The position numbers and the translations under genes are program-made. Under the pieces are notes generated by a model. It saw only the letters and a program-made list of their open reading frames with translations. It searched no databases and was not told the origin of the DNA. From contig OX463842.1 of assembly GCA_949825065.1 (NCBI GenBank), positions 35,521,323-35,585,322 on the forward strand: 64,000 bases of DNA, written 5' to 3'. Source of the stretch: Odontocerum albicorne (Eukaryota; Arthropoda; Insecta; Trichoptera; Odontoceridae). Below are positions 57,340 through 64,000 of the stretch, one piece after another; the first letter of the stretch is position 1, and each line of letters opens with the position of its first letter.

Positions 57340-57595
57340 TTAACATATCCGAAATGGTGATTCGGACAAATTGAAAAGTGTAGCCAGAAGACCATATTGT
57401 CTTCGACCCCAGTAATTGAGTTCGTCATTGAACGCATAGGCAACACTACCGTTCGGTGCATGTAAATTTTGTTAACAGACAAATTCTTTAATCGAACTGG
57501 AATCTTTTATTTTAAATACAATCGGAAATCAAACCCAAATCCTTCAGGTGGAAGTCGAACATCTTACCGACTAGTTTACGGAGGTTGTTAAGTCG
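57340..57595 (-). mobile_element. SINE family 1 copy, nearly full length
   Basis: Antisense copy: CGAAATGGTGATTCGGACAA, AGAAGACCATATTGTCTTCG, GTCATTGAACGCATAGGCAA, CGGAAATCAAACCCAAATCC (decayed B box) and CGACTAGTTTACGGAGG (A-box region). Confidence 0.55.
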
Positions 57596-57810
57596 GTGAA
57601 AATACTTGACGATGATGAAAGGTTCATTAAAACATACATAGACTTGGACACATTATTATCATTACTTGATTCCTTAATTCGTTAACCACAGTCATAAATG
57701 CTACTGAATCTCCATTTTTCCGCACTACAATTATTTTTACATTGATACTCAAAAATAAAATATGTTCACAAGAAATCCTCATAAAATACAAAGCTCAATG
57801 CTTAAAAGTA

Positions 57811-57946
57811 TAAGGTGTTAACACAAGTTGTGTCCATTTTTTTTTCAAATTTAAAAATGAGTACCAAAAGTAAAACAAAATGGTAAAGGTTATACGTCAT
57901 TCGAAAGAAAATTTTCTGCTCTACAAGATATTGTGTTTGCTTTTAC
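57811..57946 (+). mobile_element. Left-end fragment of a mariner element
   Basis: AAGGTGTTAACACAAGTTGT and the next 115 bp match the left end of the element at 58068 up to TTTGCTTTTACG, where similarity stops abruptly. A TA precedes it (57809-57810). Confidence 0.75.
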
Positions 57947-58040
57947 GAGGAAGAGGTGTATGGATGTGTGTTGAGATAGGAAAGTCTTGCGCTCAGTCCT
58001 CTCTTCCTACCCCGACAGGGAAGTGTGATGGTATGTATGT
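57947..58040 (+). pseudogene. LINE family A, C-terminal end of RT
   Basis: MDVC then stop, then DRKVLRSVLSSYPDREV and stop: the W.S..SAYP ending of the RT, wedged between a mariner fragment and a complete mariner derivative. Confidence 0.6.
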
Positions 58041-58067
58041 ATAATTTGTTTCGATGTTATAAATATA

Positions 58068-58658
58068 TTGGGTGTTAACATAAGTTGTGTCCGTTTTTTC
58101 CAAATTTAAAAATGAGCACCAAAAGTATAACAACATGGTAAAGGTTATACGTCATTCGAAAGAAAATTTTCTGCTCTACAAGATATTGTGTTTGCTTTTA
58201 CGTTACGTGTATTATTTTATTTGATTACAAGCCTTCAAAATGGAATGTCAAGTAGACGAAAGTGAGCATTTTCGACATCTCCTTCTGTTCGCGTTCATTC
58301 GAGGGAATAAAGCTGCTCGCGATATTTGCGAAGTGTATGGTAAAGATGCTATGAATAAAAAGACAGCTCGTCGATGGTTTTTGCGTTTCAAAGACGGTAA
58401 TTTCGACCTGAAAGACATGGAGCGTTCCGGACGACCAGTGGACTTTGATGAGGACCGCTTAAACCATATTATTCATGAATCCCCTTCAAACAACCGTAGA
58501 ATTGGCTGAGCAGATGAATCGTAGTCACATGACTGTATATCGCTATCTTAAATCAATGGGAAAAGTCCAGAAGTTAGGCGCTTGGTATCCGCATGTTTTG
58601 AGTAAATACAACAAAAATCAACGTTCAAAAAACGGACACAACTTATGTTAACACCCAA
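58068..58658 (+). mobile_element. 591-bp mariner deletion derivative, perfect TIRs
   Basis: The 32-bp TIRs (58068-58099 and 58627-58658, starting TTGGGTGTTAACATAAGTTG) are identical. TA duplications are at 58066-58067 and 58659-58660. Perfect TIRs suggest recent insertion. Same family as 61346-62247. Confidence 0.92.
58240..58651 (+). pseudogene. Mariner transposase N-terminal pseudogene
   Basis: ATG 58240 starts the mariner DNA-binding region: HFRHLLLFAFIRGNKAARDI, then KKTARRWFLRFKDGNFDLKD and MERSGRPVDFDE. A 2-nt deletion near 58480 (compare GAAGATCC in the sister copy) shifts the frame and gives an early stop at 58507-58509. In the next frame LAEQMNRSHMTVYRYLKSMG and KVQKLGAWYPHVLSK continue the second helix-turn-helix until the sequence runs into the 3' TIR. 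The whole catalytic domain is deleted. Confidence 0.85.
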
Positions 58659-58659
58659 T

Positions 58660-60170
58660 ATATGTTGCCAATATAATTTTTAGTTATATATTTGGGGATA
58701 TTCGATGGTAAAATATTTGATATTAAGTATTCAAAGGGCTATTTAATGAACGTTGTTTATGAATACGAGGCCGTGTGCATATTCATGAGTGAATTATATA
58801 ATTGATTATGTCGATATTGTTAGCAATTCAGAGAGCTCAGTAATTGAGTTTTATTAAAAATAATTGGAACATAATATTTTTTTTGCAATAGGGTTATGAA
58901 TATTTTAATAACATAATAATTATTTTTGTAATCTTTTTAAATCTGTCAATAATAATGTGTTTCTATCCCGAGTCAGAGAGCCCTTGAAAAAAGTATGCTA
59001 TCTAAACGGCGCTTTACAAATTATTGTGCTTGAAATATGTATTTCCGATTTGAAAAATTAAATGAATTATACGAGTATGTATATCATTTTGGTTCTTAAT
59101 TTATACATAGACGTTTTTTTAAGTATTCTGTGAGAAAAATTAAAGTGAGTATGATACTCGTATTTACTGAAAAAAATGTATTAACCTTTATATTTGTAAT
59201 AAATTTGAATTATTTAATTAGCGCACCATTCTTTATTTATTTAACTCCTGCACTTTTTCAACATCGAAATCATCTTGGATTTAGAGAACGGCAAGACATA
59301 TACTATACATAGATATAAATATATCTAAAGAGGTACATTTAATTTTAACATCCACATTCATAGTTAAATAGTTACAAAATAAAAAAAATACACAAAATGC
59401 TAATTCAGAAGTGATAACATATTAAATTTAAATAATTTATTTTGAAAGTTAAATCTAATTCTGGTAAACTTTTTTTGGAACCTTATTCAATGAACTTTCC
59501 TTTTATATCGACTCATTTCACCAAGATTGTCTCGATTTATTTTTGAAATTATAATTGTGAAATTTAATCTTTTTGTTTGAAAAATAGTATGGCATGGGGT
59601 AGTCAATTTACAAAAGGGTTCAAAGTTTAAAGCACCCCTAATATTCGATGTTATATTAAATCGTTAGAATAAGCACCCCTTGTGTCTGCGTACCATTATA
59701 AACTATTCGGAATATTAAACACCTTCTGGTAAGCCTCGGTATTTGACCGCGTGGTGGACTTTAGGATGGCATAAGTCGAACAGTATATATTGTGATTCAA
59801 TAACAAATATTATTTTAGAGAACCCATAAAAACGTTAATATAATATTATTTAAAAAACAAATAATTTGAGATATTTTGTACACGCAGTTGAACTATGTTA
59901 TTATTAGTACAGCTGTTGCAACGCAAACTATCTGCACAGTGTTCAAACATTTGCTTACAAGTGTAGTATTTTCTTCGTTTATTCGACACAAATCGATGAG
60001 AGCTATACTTTGTAAATTCTTTAAATAATAAAAAATCATAGTATCAATCGTTTGTGAATTATGCAAAAATATTCGTATTTTTTTATTCCTTGAAATAGAT
60101 TGTAATATTTTTTAAATTTTAAAAATAATGTATTCGCATAACCTCGTTGAAAGACAAACATTTGCTCTTA
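58660..60170. repeat. A+T-rich DNA with a GCGCC-hairpin fragment
   Basis: Positions 58960-59035, read on minus, give TTTGTAAAGCGCCGTTTAGA and AGGGCTCTCTGACTCGG, a copy of the hairpin repeat family. Nothing else was recognised. Confidence 0.45.
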
Positions 60171-60171
60171 T

Positions 60172-60350
60172 TGGCCTAGTTGGTAAAACACTTGACTTTT
60201 TAATAGGGTTTCGGCTTAGCTTTTCAATGTAACCGAAAAATATCCGGCTGTCGTTTATATTTACATCAGGCCTTTTAACACCTTTCTAATTTGTTGAAAG
60301 AAAATGCTACACGAAAATAAGCTCTGCAGATCGTATTGTGTATAACAGAA
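60172..60350 (+). mobile_element. SINE family 2 copy, decayed
   Basis: TTGGCCTAGTTGGTAAAACA (A-box region) and GGGTTTCGGCTTAGC (weak B box) are followed by TATCCGGCTGTCG and a CGTATTGTGTATAACAGAAG tail. Confidence 0.5.
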
Positions 60351-61340
60351 GTACATATCTATAACTACAAAACATTAATTCAACATACAATATTATTAAT
60401 ATATTTTGGAAAATCTTATAATGTTTCGAAACAGGCCCAAAGAAAAAATCAGATCTCCAATTTTCTTTAAATAAAAGCAAAGGAAATATTAAATTTCGTG
60501 TTTTAAAACAAATGATTTTCTTAATTCATAATCATTTACATTTTTCTTTGTGTTTTTGTACAAACATTACCTTTACTTTGAATCTGGCATTTCTTATAAA
60601 TTTACAAATCTGCTTTTCTTTGTGGAAATGAAATATTTTTATATAGCTACATTCTTTGAAGTTCTATAAGTGGAATAAATTAAATGTGTTAAGTTTGATG
60701 TGTTCTTTATTCTACTTCATCGATAATTGATTCATTCTACGTAAAATGTAATCAATTAAAGATATATGTTTAAAAGTATCGACTTTTTTTCTGTATCGAG
60801 AAAATTAATAAAAACTCCATCATAATATCTTATAAGTTAAAAATGTTCTCGAATAATTTTTCGACAATAATTGTTCAAAAGTAAAATTAATTATCATCGT
60901 AAATTAAAATATATACGAGTATATACGTATTTATTTTTCAATAATGAGGGCTATAAGTTAGATACGAGTATAAAGTAAAATGTCATATTTTTAATTTTAA
61001 GTGTACATAAAACACCAATACTTTTACTTCTAATATTCGGACAGATATATATGGATTATTTAAATCAAGTTTAAGTCAATGCAGTGAGAACTATGAGACT
61101 CGTAAAGAGAAAATATGTCAGATTTAAGCTCACAATTCCTCCTGTTAGTAATTTATTTGATTCTTAAAATCTTCCTAACAAAATATTTATCTCATGGTGA
61201 AGTTTTGAAGGAAATAGATCAACAAGTGAAGGTTTAATTGAATCAAAATAAATAATGATAACTATATTTTAGGTTATGTTAAGTGGTGAATAAAATATCT
61301 AGTATTTAAAAAACTAAAATTCCGCAAACTAATTTAAGTA
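60350..61340. other. A+T-rich DNA, nothing recognised
   Basis: No supported feature. Confidence 0.45.
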
Positions 61341-61345
61341 TTATA

Positions 61346-62247
61346 TTGGGTGTTAACATAACTTGTGTCCTTTTTTTCCAAATGAAGAAAACAAGAGAAC
61401 ACAAGAAACAAAATCATAATGTATTCTCCTTCATTATTTTACAACAAATTAGTCAATAATGTATTCTCCTTCATTATTTACAACTTCTTGCCAACGTTCT
61501 ACAAGTTTTTCAATGCCTGTGCGATAAAAACCATCCGGTCTTGAATCGAGGAATTCGTCCAACCATGTCCGCAATTTGACGTCATTATTGAAGGAAATGT
61601 AATGATGCGGTAAAGGAACCTTTGGTTGTGGTCATACGTAGATCGATGACGCGCGAGCAAACCAGCAGAAATTGTCGAACGTTGATTTTTGTCGTTTTCA
61701 CTCAAAACATGTGGAACCCAAGCGCCGAACTTCTGGACATTTCCCATTGATTTAAGATGGCGGTACACAGTCATGTGACTACAATTCATCTGCTCAGCAA
61801 ATTCTACGGTGGTTTGAAGGGGATCTTCATGAATAATATGGTTTAAGCGGTACTCATCGAAGTCCACTAGTCGTCCAGAACGCTCCATGTCTTTCAGGTC
61901 GAAATTACCGTCTTTGAAACGCAAAAACCATCGACGAGCTGTTATTTTATTCATAGCATCTTCACCGTACACTTCGTAAATATCGCAAGCAGCTTTGGCA
62001 GCTTTATTCTCTCGATTGAACGCGAACAGAAGGAGGTGTTGAAAATGCTCACTTTCGTCTACTTGACATTCCATTTTGAAGGCTTGTAATCAAATGATAT
62101 AATACATGTAACGTAAAAGCAAACACAATATCTTATAGAACAGAACATTTTCTTTCGAATGGCGTATAACCTTTACCATTTTGTTTTACTTTTGGTGCTC
62201 ATTTTTAAATTGGGAAAAAAACGGGCACAACTTATGTTAACACCTAA
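61346..62247 (-). mobile_element. 902-bp mariner deletion derivative
   Basis: The TIRs TTGGGTGTTAACATAACTTG and TTAGGTGTTAACATAAGTTG are flanked by TA (61344-61345, 62248-62249). Sister of the 58068 copy, in opposite orientation and with a smaller deletion. A 41-bp-period duplication of GTATTCTCCTTCATTATTT occurs at 61416-61485, next to the stop codon. Confidence 0.9.
61450..62074 (-). pseudogene. Mariner transposase pseudogene, catalytic core deleted
   Basis: ATG at 62074. HFQHLLLFAFNRENKAA (with a 9-nt duplication, KAA) and TARRWFLRFKDGNFDLKD form the first helix-turn-helix. VEFAEQMNCSHMTVYRHLKS and VQKFGAWVPHVLSE form the second. The frame reaches LARHRSTYDHNQRFLYRIIT, just before the first catalytic Asp. 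There it jumps out of frame to the C-terminus, readable as NDVKLRTWLDEFLDSRPDGF and YRTGIEKLVERWQEVVNNEG, ending at TAA 61450-61452. All catalytic Asp are lost. Confidence 0.88.
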
Positions 62248-62249
62248 TA

Positions 62250-62507
62250 TTTATTTGACATACGTTTTAAATAACGTCAAAATTTATAAATACTTGCTTA
62301 CGAGTATTAAAGGATATCTCCTAACCACGGAATAGAAAAAGTAATTAAAGCAAATATTTTTTAAGAAAATCAATAACCTCTAAAATAAATTGTGATTTCG
62401 TTTCGAACAAATAAATCATTAAACAATGATACAATTCAAATAGAGATACTTCCCCCGTATCAATTTCGCGTACCTTCTTACAAACCAATATCATCTCTGC
62501 TCGAATT
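62250..62507. other. A+T-rich DNA up to the gap
   Basis: Nothing recognised. Confidence 0.45.
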
Positions 62508-62707
62508 NNNNNNNNNNNNNNNNNNNNNNNNNNNNNNNNNNNNNNNNNNNNNNNNNNNNNNNNNNNNNNNNNNNNNNNNNNNNNNNNNNNNNNNNNNNNN
62601 NNNNNNNNNNNNNNNNNNNNNNNNNNNNNNNNNNNNNNNNNNNNNNNNNNNNNNNNNNNNNNNNNNNNNNNNNNNNNNNNNNNNNNNNNNNNNNNNNNNN
62701 NNNNNNN
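62508..62707. other. Assembly gap, 200 N
   Basis: Exactly 200 N, the customary placeholder length, so the true distance is unknown. Confidence 0.99.
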
Positions 62708-63055
62708 ATATATAACGGAGATAACAACGCATGTTTGCTAGATTTATCTCAGCTTACGAATTCACTTTACAATCTTTCTGTCTTTTGACTGTCTCTCATA
62801 GCTGAACCGAGTATAAAACAGTACCGAGAATTATCGTCAATAACATGGAGGTGCTAAAAAAATTCAATTCAGGATGCCTACGGCGCTGAAGATTTTTTTA
62901 TTGTCGCGTTTGACATATCTCAATTTATGAGTCCTGAAAATTTTAATATTTTATGTTTTGTCTTTTATTATTATTTTTATTCCCAAAACGTCGGCACACT
63001 TTCATTTTTCTTAAAAAATGCTTCTAAAATACAAGATGCTAATCTTATTCTCTAT
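62708..63055. other. Unassigned DNA
   Basis: Nothing recognised. Confidence 0.4.
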
Positions 63056-63059
63056 TATA

Positions 63060-63644
63060 AAGGGTGACCACTGAAATACTGAATGATATAAAACAATTTC
63101 TCGCAGGAGGTTCATCGTCGCCCTGCCAGTGTGCGCAGTAGCTCCATCCTGTTGGAACCATACCTTCTGATTATATTCGACCGCTGGGCGTAAAAAAATT
63201 TCAAGCATTGTCCTATATAGCCCCCCCCCCCCCCCCCCCCCCCCCCCCCGTTGATTCTTTCTGGCTGGCCTTCCTCATTTTCAAAGAAAAAGGGCCGATA
63301 ACTCTTTCAAACCATAACATCGCACCAAATAGTGCATTTTTGGGGATGCAATTGATGCTGATGTAATTCCCTGGGATTCTCAGTACCCCAAAATCTGCAG
63401 TTTTGTTTGTTGATGTACCCGTTTAATAAAAATGGGCCTCATCACTCATTATCAAGTTGTTCAAAAAGTTGTTGTTATCTCTGGCTAGGTGTTGAAATCA
63501 AATGGCGTGCTGTATAACCCATAAAATGGTGTGTCCTATGACCTATAAAAAAACCTGTGTACAATATGTAAAAAAACAGAAAAGATTGAAAATGAGCAAG
63601 TTACGACTTTTTTCAAACCCTTCCGTCTTTCAGTGGCCTCCCTG
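63060..63644 (-). mobile_element. 585-bp Tc1/mariner-superfamily deletion derivative
   Basis: The ends AAGGGTGACCACTGAAA (63060 on) and, inverted, CAGGGAGGCCACTGAAA (to 63644) form TIRs flanked by TA (63058-63059, 63645-63646). It contains only the middle of a transposase gene. Confidence 0.75.
63090..63500 (-). pseudogene. DDE transposase fragment interrupted by a 29-C tract
   Basis: On minus: FLNNLIMSDEAHF, carrying the probable first catalytic Asp in SDEAHF; then, after a one-base shift, NGYINKQNCRFWGTENPREL and HQHQLHPQKCTIWCDV; then PFFFENEEGQPERIN. A 29-base homopolymer (63221-63249) replaces the expected NGARY segment. The frame continues MLEIFLRPAVEYNQKVWFQQ and DGATAHTGRATMNLLRE, with the second Asp in QQDGATAH. 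Both the helix-turn-helix and the last catalytic residue are missing. The family resembles insect DDE_3/DUF4817-type transposases. Confidence 0.75.
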
Positions 63645-64000
63645 TATTTTCCTTTACTAATTTCTCCATCTCCAAATTATTGGAGATATATAAAAAAAAA
63701 TATTTTAAGTTTCGATTTTGATTTTTCTTTTATTAACTTTTAATTTGTAACGTCTAAATCCGCCATTGGCCGAACATATGTTTCCTCCTATCTGGTCGGT
63801 TAGAGGAGATTGTCGTCGGTCAGTAAGCCCACAGATTATAAATTGTATGCAATGAAGTACCAAATAAATAAAGAAGGCTTTTTTAATATATTCATCAGTA
63901 ATAATACTTCGAATCTTTCTTAAAACTCTTACTCAATTAATATAAATCAAAACTGTTCAATGCCTAAAATCACAAATTCTCAATACATACCAATTTGTCA
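63645..64000. other. A+T-rich DNA, nothing recognised
   Basis: No supported feature to the window end. Confidence 0.45.

Noticed and set aside
1..64000. CRISPR arrays, operons, ribosome binding sites, riboswitches, prokaryotic insertion sequences
   Set aside because: Nothing in the window has spacer-repeat regularity or prokaryotic gene organisation. The tandem arrays are minisatellites without unique spacers.

Overview
This is about 64 kb of A+T-rich (roughly 70% by eye) animal nuclear DNA with one 200-N assembly gap (62508-62707). It has no operons, no long host reading frame and no complete rRNA or tRNA gene. The transposable elements (TEs) are internally deleted mariner-type elements, an RTE-like non-LTR retrotransposon, decayed Jockey/CR1-like reverse transcriptase (RT) tails, tRNA-headed SINEs, a Helitron with insect-type coding remnants and a possible Penelope-like foldback. 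Together they point to an insect. Lepidoptera is my best guess, but the order cannot be fixed from this window.

Layout. 1-16 kb: decayed RT C-terminal fragments (2.1-2.9, 7.4-7.6, 10.4-10.8 and 12.7-13.4 kb, all minus), SINEs, a 189-bp foldback with a hammerhead-like core (5694-5882) and minisatellites. 16-29 kb: a complete-ended but internally deleted mariner (16950-17825), a 41-bp minisatellite, a Jockey/CR1-like RT tail (23.5-24.0 kb) and a long hairpin (24410-24460). 29.2-32.8 kb: a Helitron with correct TC and CTAG ends and broken Rep-domain coding. 33-49 kb: SINEs, an inverted pair of LINE-type 3' ends, more RT tails and a 39-bp tandem array. 49.8-51.8 kb: a 5'-truncated RTE-like element flanked by a 12-bp direct repeat. 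52-64 kb: further RT relics and four more deleted Tc1/mariner-superfamily elements with terminal inverted repeats (TIRs) and TA duplications.

Host genes. The only host-like coding signals are short segments on the minus strand bounded by good splice sites: 45830-45850, 33259-33306, 25811-25840 and 16087-16122 (21, 48, 30 and 36 nt). All are multiples of three and all are in phase 1. If real, the window lies inside the roughly 10-kb introns of a minus-strand gene built from micro-exons. I do not recognise the protein, and some of the four may be chance. Two GC-rich islands (5.0 and 53.3 kb) may hold further exons.

No autonomous TE is intact. Every transposase or RT frame seen is truncated, frameshifted or missing catalytic residues.
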